In this document: positions 36,012 through 44,623 of the stretch, in pieces
How the letters are laid out: each line of letters opens with the position of its first letter
How positions within the stretch are numbered: position 1 is the stretch's first letter
Origin: Nocardia sp. NBC_01503
GTDB taxonomy: Bacteria > Actinomycetota > Actinomycetes > Mycobacteriales > Mycobacteriaceae
Assembly: GCF_036327755.1 (NCBI RefSeq)
Contig: NZ_CP109596.1
Span: 6,324,001-6,388,000 of the forward strand
Direction: 5' to 3'
DNA: 64,000 bases
Translations under genes and position numbers: made by a program
Notes under the pieces: model-generated
What the model was told of the DNA's origin: nothing
Seen by the model: only the letters and a program-made list of their open reading frames with translations
The model's database searches: none

Positions 36012-36091
36012 TCGGTTGTGCCTTCCTGTTGACGAATTGGAGGGGACCACGAGTTCGGCCGCGCCGACCGGCATCAGATGCGCTCGGTGGG

Positions 36092-36110
36092 CGATAGATC
36101 GCGGCTATCG
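36092..36110. promoter_or_regulatory. Inverted repeat between asnB and ketosynthase genes
   Basis: CGATAG (36092-36097) and CTATCG (36105-36110) are perfect inverted repeats around 7 bp. The site is about 60 bp before the ketosynthase start and 80 bp before the asnB start, so one regulator could act on both. Confidence 0.4.
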
Positions 36111-36170
36111 TACGGGTGATCTTGGAGGGGGGTCACCAGGCGCGCAGCATCGAGGGAACGGACGGTACGG

Positions 36171-37382
36171 ATGAGTGCGAACGAGCCGATCGCGATCGTG
36201 GGTATGGGGTGCAGGTTCCCCGGAGCGATGGATCACCGGCAGCTGTGGCAACTGCTGTGCGATGGCGTCGACGCGCTGGCAGCGGGTGAATTTCCGGACA
36301 GCACAGCCGATTTCGATCCCTCGGAGTTCCATATCACCGACCGTGAGAGCGCCGAACTCGACCCACAGCATCGGGCATTGCTGTTGACAACCCGCGATGC
36401 GCTGCGCGATGCCGGACTGGATGAGAACCGGGTGGCGGGCCAGCCCATCGGAGTCTTCATGGGGCAGAGCACCGCCGAACACTGGGACAATCGCTCCCGG
36501 GATCGCGCCGTCGACATGTACGCCATCGCGGGCGCCGCCGCGCGCAGTATGGCGTCGGGCCGTATCGGCTACGCCTGGGATCTGCGTGGCCCGTGCGCGA
36601 CCGTGGACGCGGCCTGCTCGTCCGGGACGCTCGCGGTACATCTGGCCTGCCAGTCGTTGCGGACCGGGGAGTGCGATATCGCGCTCGCGGGCGGTGTCAG
36701 CCTGGTGCGCGGTACCGACCACACCGTCGGGTACGCGGCCGCCGGAATGCTCTCGCCGTCCGGCCGTTGCCGTTTCGCCAGTGAGGAGGCCGACGGGTTC
36801 GTGCGCAGTGACGGTACCGCGGTGCTGGTCCTCAAGCCGCTCACGCACGCCCGCCGCGACGGTGACCATATCCACGCGGTCATTCGCGGCAGCGCACAGG
36901 CGAGCAAGGGCCGCACCGCCAAGGCGGTCATCGCACCCTCCCTCGAGGGCTATCTGCAGGTCATCGAACGTGCTTGCGCCACAGCGGGTCTCGCGCCCGA
37001 ACAGCTCGGCTATCTCGAAGCGCACGGCAATGCGGCCCCGGCGGGTGATCACCTCGAGTTGCAGGCGATCGGCGCGGCCATCGGCCGGAATCGTCCGGCC
37101 GCGCAACCCTGCCTGGTCGGATCGATCAAATCCAATATCGGCCATCCGGAGGCGGCGGGCGGTCTGGCCGGAGTCATCAAAACCGCTCTCGCACTGAAGC
37201 ATCGCCACATTCCCGCGACCCTGCACTGTGATCAGCCCACCTCGGCGGTGGACTGGTCGGGCCTGGGTATCGCGCCGGTGCGCAGCGGCACCGACTGGCC
37301 CTACCCGGAAACGGCGTACGCGGGCGTCAGTACCTACGGCCTCTCGGGCACCTTCGTTCATCTCGTCCTGGGAGCCGCGTAA
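36171..37382 (+). CDS. Stand-alone modular-PKS-type beta-ketoacyl synthase
   Basis: The 403-aa product is a single ketosynthase domain: IAIVGMGCRFPGAMD at the start, catalytic Cys in TVDAACSSGTLAVH (about 149), first His in EAHGNAAPAGDHLEL (about 284) and second His in SNIGHPEAAGGLAG (about 322). The EAHG motif departs from the usual EAHGTGT-x-x-GD of modular PKSs, but the triad C-H-H is complete. There is no acyltransferase, carrier-protein or reductase domain in the gene or beside it. It would condense acyl groups on a carrier encoded elsewhere. It is divergent from asnB. Confidence 0.88.
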   Translation: MSANEPIAIVGMGCRFPGAMDHRQLWQLLCDGVDALAAGEFPDSTADFDPSEFHITDRESAELDPQHRALLLTTRDALRDAGLDENRVAGQPIGVFMGQSTAEHWDNRSRDRAVDMYAIAGAAARSMASGRIGYAWDLRGPCATVDAACSSGTLAVHLACQSLRTGECDIALAGGVSLVRGTDHTVGYAAAGMLSPSGRCRFASEEADGFVRSDGTAVLVLKPLTHARRDGDHIHAVIRGSAQASKGRTAKAVIAPSLEGYLQVIERACATAGLAPEQLGYLEAHGNAAPAGDHLELQAIGAAIGRNRPAAQPCLVGSIKSNIGHPEAAGGLAGVIKTALALKHRHIPATLHCDQPTSAVDWSGLGIAPVRSGTDWPYPETAYAGVSTYGLSGTFVHLVLGAA

Positions 37383-37498
37383 CCGGACGGGCGCTCGTCT
37401 CGGCGTGCCGCGTCCGATTCCCGCTGGAACGGGTAATGATGATGCCGATACGGCCAGCCCGCGCAATTCCCGATAGATGACGGTGGAAGGCGGTTCAC

Positions 37499-38485
37499 GT
37501 GATCAGTGCGGCGTCGGAGGCGGTTTCGGGGAATCCCGCGCCATTCACCTGGGTGACCCTGGTGTCGATGGTGGTGTTCTGCGCTGTGCTGTGGGTGATC
37601 GTCGACTTCATGCGCAAGCATCCGCGCCCGGCGATGTGGGTGTGGGGGCTGGCGCTGCTCACTTTCCCGCTGTGGATTTGGGGGCCGGGCCGCGATATCG
37701 GGCTGATCAACTGGTTCTCGTGGGCGAAGATCCTGTCGGTGCTGATTCCGCTGATCATTGTCGGCGCGATGCGGATCGCGGTCGCCGAGCAGCGGGAGGG
37801 GCGGATCTGGGAGTTGTTGCGGAATCCGCGCTTTCTGTGGTTTCCGTACGCCATCCTGTTCCTGAATATCGCCGAGGCCACCCTGCGCGACGCCGAGATC
37901 GGCAACTACTGGAACGCGGCGGTCGGCCTGGGACTCTGCCTGACCATTCCGTACTGCCCGCGCTTCTGGGAGGTGCTGCCCGGTCGCAATGCCGAACTCG
38001 TCGCCTATACGACCATGGCGTGGAACTTCCTCTACACCACCTGGAATCTGTGCTTCACCTTCGGCGGATACCCGCCGCAGGAGGAGCATTTCGCGGCCAG
38101 TGTCTGCATTTTGGCTGTCGCGGAGATCTACCCGCTGGTCAAGGGCCGTCCGGAGCTGTACATCATGGCCCGCATCTACACGCTGCCCGTGCTGATGGTG
38201 GTGATCGCCATCTACAACTTCTTCCCGAAGGTGATGCCCTCGGACGGCTGGTTCAACAATGACGTCTGGATCGTCTGGGGCATAGTCAATTTCGCGCTCA
38301 CGGTGCCGTACCTGTTCTGGTACACCTGGCAGCTCGAAACCGGGCGCGCGTTCATCCACTTCCGGCGGGGCCGGGCTCGTCAGGACTTCATCGAACAGCA
38401 CGGTGAGGCCGTGGAAAAGCTGATGGCTCTGAGTAATTCGCTCGATGCCGCCGCGGACACGCACGGCCGGACCACGCGCGCCTGA
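37499..38485 (+). CDS. Multi-pass membrane protein of unknown function (DUF5692-like)
   Basis: The 328-aa product has about 8-9 hydrophobic helices, many Trp residues and motifs RNPRFLWFPYAILFLNIAEA and YTTMAWNFLYTTWNLCFTFG. The family has been called DUF5692, which I recall only tentatively; no function is known. The start is GTG with AAGGCGG upstream. The gene stands alone between the ketosynthase and etfD, on the same strand as both. Confidence 0.65.
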   Translation: MISAASEAVSGNPAPFTWVTLVSMVVFCAVLWVIVDFMRKHPRPAMWVWGLALLTFPLWIWGPGRDIGLINWFSWAKILSVLIPLIIVGAMRIAVAEQREGRIWELLRNPRFLWFPYAILFLNIAEATLRDAEIGNYWNAAVGLGLCLTIPYCPRFWEVLPGRNAELVAYTTMAWNFLYTTWNLCFTFGGYPPQEEHFAASVCILAVAEIYPLVKGRPELYIMARIYTLPVLMVVIAIYNFFPKVMPSDGWFNNDVWIVWGIVNFALTVPYLFWYTWQLETGRAFIHFRRGRARQDFIEQHGEAVEKLMALSNSLDAAADTHGRTTRA

Positions 38486-38580
38486 GATGTGGCCTGGGGC
38501 ACAGGCTTTCGCGGCGGAGTCGAACGAATCGGTGCTTTCGTCTTCGCGGAATCGATGATAACTTGACAGAAGATACGTAA

Positions 38581-38596
38581 GTTACTGGGCAGTAAC
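38581..38596. promoter_or_regulatory. 16-bp perfect palindrome upstream of etfD
   Basis: GTTACTG (38581-38587) and CAGTAAC (38590-38596) form a perfect inverted repeat around GG, 48 bp before the etfD start. A TTGACA hexamer lies at 38563-38568, without a clear -10 at normal spacing. Size and symmetry fit a TetR-type operator, such as a fatty-acid-responsive repressor. Confidence 0.65.
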
Positions 38597-38644
38597 AAGA
38601 CTCGGCTACTGCCCGGTGAATTCTCGGACCGGGGGGTCAGCACC

Positions 38645-41035
38645 TTGAGTACTGCGACGATCGCACTGGGAATCATCGGCGGGATCATCACCCTGCTCAG
38701 CTGGGGATCGCTCTTCGCGGGGCTGATGCGGATGATTCGAGTTTTCCGTGCGGGGCAACCGGATCGGTCGCGGCTGCGGCCGGTACTGCCGCGGGTGAAG
38801 ACCGTACTGGTCGAGGTCGGCGCGCATACCCGGATGAACAAGTTCCGGACCGTCGGTTGGGCGCACTGGCTGGTGATGGTCGGGTTCCTGCTCGGGATGG
38901 TCTTCTATTTCGAGTCCTACGGGCAGACTTTCGATCCCGAGTTCCACTGGCCGAACATCGGTGACACCTTCGGCTATCACCTGCTGGAGGAGGTGCTCAG
39001 TGTCGGCACGGTCATCGGAATCGTGACGCTGATCCTCATCCGCCAGTTGAATCATCCGCGACGGCCCGAGCGGCTCTCCCGGTTCGGCGGGTCCAACTTC
39101 CTTGCCGCGTATCTCGTCGAATTGATCGTGGCCACACACGGTTTCGGTGATGCGCTGGTCAAGTCGGGCAAGATCGCGACGTACGGTGGCGCGCACGCGT
39201 TCAGCGATCCGCTGACCACGCAGGTGGCGCGAGTGCTTCCGGCGAGCCCGGTACTGATCTCGGTCTTCGCGTTCGTGAAGATGCTCGCCGGTGCGGCTTT
39301 CCTGTACCTCATCGGCCGCAAACTCACCTGGGGTGTTGCGTGGCACCGGATTTCGGCGTTCTTCAATATCTACTCCAAGCGCGAGGGCGATGGTGGCGTC
39401 GCGCTGGGAGCGGCCAAGCCCATGATGTCCGGCGGCAAGGTGCTGGAGATGGAGACCGCCGATCCGGATGTCGATGTGCTGGGTGCGGGCAAGATCGAGG
39501 ACTTCACCTGGAAGGCGTTACTGGACTTCACCACCTGCACCGAATGCGGTCGCTGCCAGAGCCAATGTCCGGCGTGGAACACCGGAAAACCCTTGTCTCC
39601 CAAGCTTTTGATCATGTCGCTGCGGGATCACACGTACGCCAAGGCTCCCTATCTGCTCGCCGGTGGCGATTCGGGCAAGGTGTCCGAGGCCGCGTGGGCC
39701 GAGGCGGAGTGTCCGCTGGTGGGTGGCGAGGATGTCGGTGGCATTATCGATCCCGAGGTGTTGTGGTCGTGCACCACGTGTGGTGCGTGTGTGGAGCAGT
39801 GCCCGGTCGATATCGAGCATGTGGATCACATTATCGATATGCGCCGCTATCAGGTGTTGATCGAGTCGGAGTTCCCGTCCGAGTTGGCGGGGTTGTTCAA
39901 GAATTTGGAGAACAAGGGCAATCCGTGGGGGCAGAACGCCAAGGATCGCCTGAACTGGATCTCCGAGGTGGACTTCGAGATTCCGGTGTTCGGTCGGGAC
40001 GCGGATTCCTTCGACGGGTACGAGTACCTGTTCTGGGTGGGTTGTGCGGGCGCGTATGAGGATCGGGCGAAGAAGACCACCAAGGCCGTGGCCGAGTTGC
40101 TGGCGACCGCGGGGGTGAAGTTCATGGTGCTGGGTCAGGAGGAGACCTGCACCGGTGACTCGGCGCGGCGTGCGGGTAACGAGTTCCTGTTCCAGCAGTT
40201 GGCGATGCAGAACATCGAACTGTTGAATTCGGTGTTCGAGGGTGTCGAGCAGGCCAAGAAGAAGATCGTGGTGACCTGTGCGCATTGCTTCAACGCGTTG
40301 AACAATGAGTATCCGCAGGTCGGTGGCTCCTATGAGGTGGTGCACCACACTCAGTTGTTGAACCGCCTGGTGCGTGGCAAGAACCTGATCCCGGTCTCGC
40401 CGGTGGCGAAGAATGTCACCTATCACGATCCGTGTTATCTGGGTCGGCACAACAAGATCTACGACGCTCCGCGTGAGTTGATGGCGGCGTCGGGGTCGAA
40501 TCTGGTCGAGATGCCGCGTCATGGTGAGCGGTCGATGTGTTGTGGTGCCGGTGGCGCGCGGATGTGGATGGAGGAGCAGCTCGGCAAGCGCATCAACGTC
40601 GACCGTGTCGATGAGGCCCTCGATACCCTCGCGGGGGGTAATGAGCCGTCGTTGATCGCGACGGGGTGCCCGTTCTGCCGGGTGATGCTGACCGATGGTG
40701 TGACCGCGCGTAAGGATGGTGGCGAGGTCGGTCAGGGCACCGAGGTCGTCGATGTGGCGCAGTTGATGTTGGACTCGATCACTCGGGTCGAGTCGAGTGT
40801 GTTGAGCGAGAACCTGAAGGTTGTTCAGGTCCCGAAGGTCGAAGAGCCCGAACCGGTTTCCGAGCCCGAGCCGGTCGAGGCCGAGGCTCCTGTGGTCGAG
40901 ACCGCCGCCGCGGCCGAGCCCAAGGCCGCACCCGCGGGTAAGGGCCTGGGTATGAAGGGGCCGGCCAAGGCACCCGGCGGCAAGGGCCTCGCCATGAAAG
41001 GCGGACTGAAAGCTCCGGGTGCACAGGTTCGGTGA
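38645..41035 (+). CDS. etfD: Membrane iron-sulfur oxidoreductase EtfD (Rv0338c-like)
   Basis: The 796-aa protein has four or five N-terminal membrane helices with a NarI-like cytochrome layout (about 1-240). Two [4Fe-4S] clusters follow: CTECGRCQSQCP at about 299 and CTTCGACVEQCP at about 378. Two CCG domains (TCAHCFN, CCGAGG and TGCPFC) and a Pro/Lys/Ala-rich tail with repeats of KGLGMKG type complete it. Rv0338c (EtfD) passes electrons from the electron-transfer flavoprotein of beta-oxidation to the membrane quinone pool. The start is TTG; no good Shine-Dalgarno is close, so the N-terminus may shift by a few codons. A palindrome lies upstream. Confidence 0.88.
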   Translation: MSTATIALGIIGGIITLLSWGSLFAGLMRMIRVFRAGQPDRSRLRPVLPRVKTVLVEVGAHTRMNKFRTVGWAHWLVMVGFLLGMVFYFESYGQTFDPEFHWPNIGDTFGYHLLEEVLSVGTVIGIVTLILIRQLNHPRRPERLSRFGGSNFLAAYLVELIVATHGFGDALVKSGKIATYGGAHAFSDPLTTQVARVLPASPVLISVFAFVKMLAGAAFLYLIGRKLTWGVAWHRISAFFNIYSKREGDGGVALGAAKPMMSGGKVLEMETADPDVDVLGAGKIEDFTWKALLDFTTCTECGRCQSQCPAWNTGKPLSPKLLIMSLRDHTYAKAPYLLAGGDSGKVSEAAWAEAECPLVGGEDVGGIIDPEVLWSCTTCGACVEQCPVDIEHVDHIIDMRRYQVLIESEFPSELAGLFKNLENKGNPWGQNAKDRLNWISEVDFEIPVFGRDADSFDGYEYLFWVGCAGAYEDRAKKTTKAVAELLATAGVKFMVLGQEETCTGDSARRAGNEFLFQQLAMQNIELLNSVFEGVEQAKKKIVVTCAHCFNALNNEYPQVGGSYEVVHHTQLLNRLVRGKNLIPVSPVAKNVTYHDPCYLGRHNKIYDAPRELMAASGSNLVEMPRHGERSMCCGAGGARMWMEEQLGKRINVDRVDEALDTLAGGNEPSLIATGCPFCRVMLTDGVTARKDGGEVGQGTEVVDVAQLMLDSITRVESSVLSENLKVVQVPKVEEPEPVSEPEPVEAEAPVVETAAAAEPKAAPAGKGLGMKGPAKAPGGKGLAMKGGLKAPGAQVR

Positions 41036-41074
41036 GCGCTACATGATGGTGGTGATGAAGGCGATTACCGGAGC

Positions 41075-41887
41075 CTACTGGCCCGAACAGCAGTCGCCCG
41101 CACAGCAACTCGGCTCGGACGGTTTGACGGCCTTGACGATCGCCGAGTGCATGCCGTCCGCGACGGCGTGCGTGGAGGTGATCTCGATATCGCCGAATCC
41201 GGCTGCCGCCAGGTGGTTTCGGTATTCGGTGAAGGAGAGCGCGCCCGCGATACAGCCGACATAGTCGCCGCGTTCGGCACGCTCGGCGGGGGAGAGGGCA
41301 TCATCGGCGACCACATCGGTGATGCCGATTCGCCCGCCCGGCACGAGAACTCGCGCCATTTCGGCGAAGACGGTGGGCTTATCGGTCGACAGGTTGATCA
41401 CGCAATTGGAGATCACCACGTCGATGCTGCTGTCGGGCAGGGGGATCGCTTCGATGGTGCCCTTGAGGAACTCGACATTGGTGATGCCGGCCTTGGCGGC
41501 GTTGGCATCGGCCAGGGCCAGCATCTCATCGGTCATATCGACGCCGAATGCCTTACCGGTCGCCCCGACGCGGCGTGCGGACAGCAGGACGTCGATACCG
41601 CCGCCCGATCCGAGATCGAGCACTCGTTCACCTGCTCGCAGGTCGGCGACCGCGGTCGGATTGCCGCAGCCGAGCGATGCGGCGACCGCCTGGATCGGGA
41701 GTTGGTCGCGGTCGGCGGCGGCGTACAGGCTCGCACCGAAATTCTCGTCGAGCTCCATGGCTCCGGTCGCGCAGCAGTCGCTGCCCCCGCAACAATCTTC
41801 GGCGGTGCCGCCCGCGGCGACCGCCGTTGCCGCCGCGGCATAGCGGGATCGCACGGTTTCGCGCAGTTCGTTGTCGAGATCTGACAT
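41075..41887 (-). CDS. arsM: Arsenite methyltransferase
   Basis: The 270-aa SAM methyltransferase has motif I VLDLGSGGGIDVLLSARRVG (about 92-111) and the three conserved As(III)-binding cysteines in SLGCGNPT, VISNCVINLS and VGCIAGALS. Extra Cys clusters flank the protein (DCCGGSDCCATG near the N-terminus and CCAGDCC at the C-terminus), which could bind metalloid on entry. It methylates arsenite to volatile or less toxic species. It is divergent from arsR, with two ArsR-type operators between them. Confidence 0.92.
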   Translation of the reverse strand: MSDLDNELRETVRSRYAAAATAVAAGGTAEDCCGGSDCCATGAMELDENFGASLYAAADRDQLPIQAVAASLGCGNPTAVADLRAGERVLDLGSGGGIDVLLSARRVGATGKAFGVDMTDEMLALADANAAKAGITNVEFLKGTIEAIPLPDSSIDVVISNCVINLSTDKPTVFAEMARVLVPGGRIGITDVVADDALSPAERAERGDYVGCIAGALSFTEYRNHLAAAGFGDIEITSTHAVADGMHSAIVKAVKPSEPSCCAGDCCSGQ

Positions 41888-41942
41888 GGGGATCACCCTT
41901 TCGAAGCACCCGAAACCGGAGCCTTCTGCTCCGCTGACCGGG

Positions 41943-42000
41943 CTATATTGACGACTGTCGAATCAAGTCTGGCGTGCTGCATCGACATCTGTCAATATAG
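41943..42000. promoter_or_regulatory. Paired ArsR-type operators in the arsM-arsR gap
   Basis: CTATATTGAC (41943-41952) and GTCAATATAG (41991-42000) are perfect inverted repeats. Each arm is half of a smaller palindrome: ATTGAC-GACT-GTCGAAT at 41947-41963 and ATCGAC-ATCT-GTCAAT at 41981-41996. Thus two operator sites of the ArsR pattern, in opposite orientation, each cover one of the divergent promoters. Confidence 0.75.
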
Positions 42001-42004
42001 AAAC

Positions 42005-42373
42005 GTGTCGAAACAAGAACTTCCGGTGATCGCCCTGGCGAATTGCTGCTCCACCACGCTGTCCGAACCTCTCGATGCGGAGAGTGCGGTCACGCTGGCG
42101 GGAGCGTTCAAGGCGCTCGGGGATCCGGTGCGCCTGCGGCTGCTGTCCCTGATCGCCGCGGCCGGCGGGGAGGAAGTCTGTGTGTGTGAGCTGACTCCGG
42201 CCTTCGAGCTGTCCCAGCCCACCATCTCGCATCATCTGAAGGTGCTGCGCGAGGCGGGCCTGCTCACCTCCGAGCGGCGCGGTACCTGGGTGTACTACCG
42301 GGTGATTCCCGCTGCGCTGCAGCGACTCTCCGATGTGCTGGTGCCCACCGGCCTGACCGTCACGCCCGCGTGA
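42005..42373 (+). CDS. arsR: ArsR/SmtB-family metalloregulator
   Basis: The 122-aa product has the winged helix of ArsR (SQPTISHHLKVLREAGLLTS, then RRGTWVYYRVIP) and the metal-site motif EVCVCELTPAF with two cysteines near residues 59-61. Another pair (NCCST) lies near the N-terminus. As(III) binding releases the repressor from DNA. The GTG start has no Shine-Dalgarno and lies five bases after the operator, so the transcript may be leaderless. The stop overlaps the aquaporin start by 4 bp. Confidence 0.9.
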   Translation: MSKQELPVIALANCCSTTLSEPLDAESAVTLAGAFKALGDPVRLRLLSLIAAAGGEEVCVCELTPAFELSQPTISHHLKVLREAGLLTSERRGTWVYYRVIPAALQRLSDVLVPTGLTVTPA

Positions 42374-43110
42374 GCGACATCATCGCGCCGCCGCTGGCGC
42401 GCCGATTGGCGGCCGAAGGCGTCGGTACCGCGGCCTTGGTCGCCGTCGTCGTGGGCTCCGGTATTGCCGCGCAACAGCTTTCGCCCAATGATGTCGGCCT
42501 GCGATTGCTGGAGAATTCGACCGCCACGGTCTTCGGGCTCGCCGTGCTGATTCTGATATTCGGGCCGGTCTCCGGTGCGCACTTCAATCCGGCTGTGTCC
42601 CTGGCCGACTGGCTGGTCGGCCGGAAGACGCGCACGGGCCTGACCGGTGGGGAACTCGCGGCGTATGTGGCCGCGCAGACGGCCGGGGCTATTACCGGCG
42701 CGGTGCTGGCGAACGTCATGTTCAACCAGTCCGCCGGGCAGATCTCGACCCATGATCGCGTCGACAGCGGGCATCTGATCGGTGAGATCGTCGCCACCGC
42801 AGGGCTTATCGTGCTCATCTTCGCCCTGGTTCGTACGGGCCGATCCGCGCTCGCACCGGTGGCCGTCGCGGCCTGGATCGGTGCGGCCTACTGGTTCACC
42901 AGCTCCACCTCGTTCGCGAATCCGGCCGTCACCATCGGACGGATCTTCACCGACACCTTCGCCGGTATCGCACCCGCCTCCGCGCCCGGATTCATCGCCG
43001 CGCAATTGATCGGCGCACTGCTCGGGCTCGGCGCGGTCGCGCTGTTCTATCCCGCACCCCCCGTCGCCGCCGATGACGTGGTCGTTCCACATCGGCCCGC
43101 CGCCTCCTGA
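42370..43110 (+). CDS. Aquaporin/MIP-family channel of the ars operon
   Basis: The 246-aa membrane protein has six helices and both NPA motifs of the aquaporin family, in SGAHFNPAVSLAD and TSFANPAVTIGRIF. In several bacteria an aquaporin (AqpS) replaces ArsB in ars operons and lets arsenite flow out after arsenate reduction; the place between arsR and arsC supports that role. It overlaps arsR by GTGA, so it is translationally coupled. Confidence 0.9.
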   Translation: MSDIIAPPLARRLAAEGVGTAALVAVVVGSGIAAQQLSPNDVGLRLLENSTATVFGLAVLILIFGPVSGAHFNPAVSLADWLVGRKTRTGLTGGELAAYVAAQTAGAITGAVLANVMFNQSAGQISTHDRVDSGHLIGEIVATAGLIVLIFALVRTGRSALAPVAVAAWIGAAYWFTSSTSFANPAVTIGRIFTDTFAGIAPASAPGFIAAQLIGALLGLGAVALFYPAPPVAADDVVVPHRPAAS

Positions 43111-43126
43111 AAGGCTTACTGCTGCA

Positions 43127-43534
43127 ATGGCATCCACCACGCCGAGTGTGTTGTTCGTCTGCGTCCACAATGCCGGGCGCTCGCAAATGGCGCAGGGTTT
43201 TCTCAGTCGCCTCGCGGGGGATCGGGTCGAAGTCCGTTCCGCCGGAACCGCGCCCGCCGATACCGTCAATCCGGTGGCCGTCGAGGCCATGCGCGAGGTC
43301 GGTATCGATATCACCGACCAGACTCCGAAGATCCTCACACCCGAGACGGTCGAGACCTCGACCATTGTGATCACCATGGGCTGTGGGGACGCGTGCCCGT
43401 TCTTTCCAGGCGTCTCCTATCGTGATTGGAGACTCGACGATCCGGCCGGTCAGGATCTCGCCGCTGTCCGCACCATTCGCGACCAGATCGAATCCCGTAT
43501 CCGTGACCTGCTCGCCGAACTCGATATCAACTGA
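43127..43534 (+). CDS. arsC: Arsenate reductase, low-molecular-weight phosphatase fold
   Basis: The 135-aa product has the P-loop CVHNAGRS starting at Cys12 (C-x5-R) and the DP loop segment WRLDDPAGQD. The other conserved cysteines lie in MGCGDACPFFPG near residues 85-90. It reduces arsenate to arsenite using thioredoxin or mycothiol/mycoredoxin, as in other actinobacteria. It ends the arsR-aquaporin-arsC operon. Confidence 0.92.
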   Translation: MASTTPSVLFVCVHNAGRSQMAQGFLSRLAGDRVEVRSAGTAPADTVNPVAVEAMREVGIDITDQTPKILTPETVETSTIVITMGCGDACPFFPGVSYRDWRLDDPAGQDLAAVRTIRDQIESRIRDLLAELDIN

Positions 43535-43602
43535 CCGATGAGTCTTCCGCCCGTGCACCGTCGACAGTCACAGCCAGACGACTCACCTTCGGAGGAAATC
43601 AG

Positions 43603-44067
43603 ATGACCGCTGTACCCGAACTCGTCACCCTCGACCCGGTCGTGACGGCCGCGGTCCACGCCGTGGTCCCACTCGCGGGCCTGCGCGACTTCTTCGATGC
43701 CTCGTTCGGTGCGCTCGGTGGCGCGATCGCCACCCAGCGACTCGATGTCAAGGGCCCGGCCTTCGGCCTCTACCGCGGAGCGGGTGGTGATCCGCTCGAC
43801 GTCGAGGTCGGCTTCGCCACCGGTGGTCCGGTCGAACCCACCGGCGAGGTCATCGCGAGCTCTCTCCCGGGCGGACAGGTCGCGCGCGTCATCCACCTCG
43901 GCGGATTCGACGGTCTCACCTCCTCCTGGAACGAACTTCAGAAGTGGATCGAAGCCCAGGGTCTCACTCCGGCCGACCAACGCTGGGAGGTCTACCTCAC
44001 CCAGCCCTCGCCCGAGATGAACCCCGACGACCTGCGCACCGAACTCAATTGGCCGATAGCGGGCTGA
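43603..44067 (+). CDS. GyrI-like small-molecule-binding protein
   Basis: The 154-aa protein has the GyrI/effector-binding fold pattern: P-L-x-x-L-x-x-F-F-D start, GPAFGLYRGAGGDPLDVEVG, VARVIHLGGFDGLTSSWNEL and WEVYLTQPSPEMNPDDLRTE. It has no DNA-binding domain. Such stand-alone domains may sequester or hydrolyse toxic small molecules. GGAGGAAATC precedes the ATG. It follows arsC by 68 bp. Confidence 0.8.
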   Translation: MTAVPELVTLDPVVTAAVHAVVPLAGLRDFFDASFGALGGAIATQRLDVKGPAFGLYRGAGGDPLDVEVGFATGGPVEPTGEVIASSLPGGQVARVIHLGGFDGLTSSWNELQKWIEAQGLTPADQRWEVYLTQPSPEMNPDDLRTELNWPIAG

Positions 44068-44098
44068 GCTCGGGTTCCGTAATCGGCGACCGCCCTTG

Positions 44099-44146
44099 AC
44101 TTTCCTGGCGGGAAAGTGGGACGCTTGACTTTCCCGTTAGGAAAGT
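44099..44146. promoter_or_regulatory. Two identical-arm palindromes ACTTTCC-N5-GGAAAGT
   Basis: ACTTTCC-TGGCG-GGAAAGT (44099-44117) and ACTTTCC-CGTTA-GGAAAGT (44128-44146) are perfect 7-bp inverted repeats, 29 bp apart. Each is preceded by CTTG, making CTTGACTTTCC, so a -35-like TTGACT overlaps each. They end 12 bp before the start of the membrane gene, whose partner gene is a winged-helix regulator: a strong autoregulation candidate. Confidence 0.8.
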
Positions 44147-44158
44147 GAGGGGGTTGTC

Positions 44159-44623
44159 ATGGATGACGTTGCCGCGGATCAGGCTCGGGCCGCACTGGAT
44201 GCGGCCGAGCGGGCTCGGCGCCGGGTGGCCGATGAGGTCGGGTTGCCTCGGGGGTACTGGTGGGGGATGGCGGCCGGATGGTTGGTGCTGGGGGTGATCG
44301 GTGATCTGGGGCCGGACTGGCTGGTGATCGCCGCGACCCTGGCGTTCGGGGCCGGGCATTCGGCCGTGGCTTCGCGGTTGCTCGATGGGCGGCGGCGCAC
44401 GGACGGGCTACAGGTCTCGGCGGATACGGCGGGGCGGCGGACGCCCATCGTGGTGATCGGCATGTTGATCGGATTGGTCTGTGTCACTGTAGGTTCGGCG
44501 TTCGCCCTGAATGCCGACGGGGCCGCGCACCCGGGTATCTGGTCGGCGGTGCTGGTCGCGGCGATCATCGGGTTCGGGGGACCGGAGCTGTTGCGGGTGC
44601 TGCGGCGGTGGGTGCGGGCATGA
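44159..44623 (+). CDS. Membrane protein of unknown function paired with a winged-helix regulator
   Basis: The 154-aa product has a charged N-terminal helix (ARAALDAAERARRRVADEVG) and four membrane helices in two pairs. This layout (a small membrane protein encoded just before an ArsR/PadR-like regulator with a 4-bp ATGA overlap) recurs in actinobacteria and may form a membrane sensor with its regulator. It starts 12 bp after two palindromic operators. Confidence 0.7.
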   Translation: MDDVAADQARAALDAAERARRRVADEVGLPRGYWWGMAAGWLVLGVIGDLGPDWLVIAATLAFGAGHSAVASRLLDGRRRTDGLQVSADTAGRRTPIVVIGMLIGLVCVTVGSAFALNADGAAHPGIWSAVLVAAIIGFGGPELLRVLRRWVRA

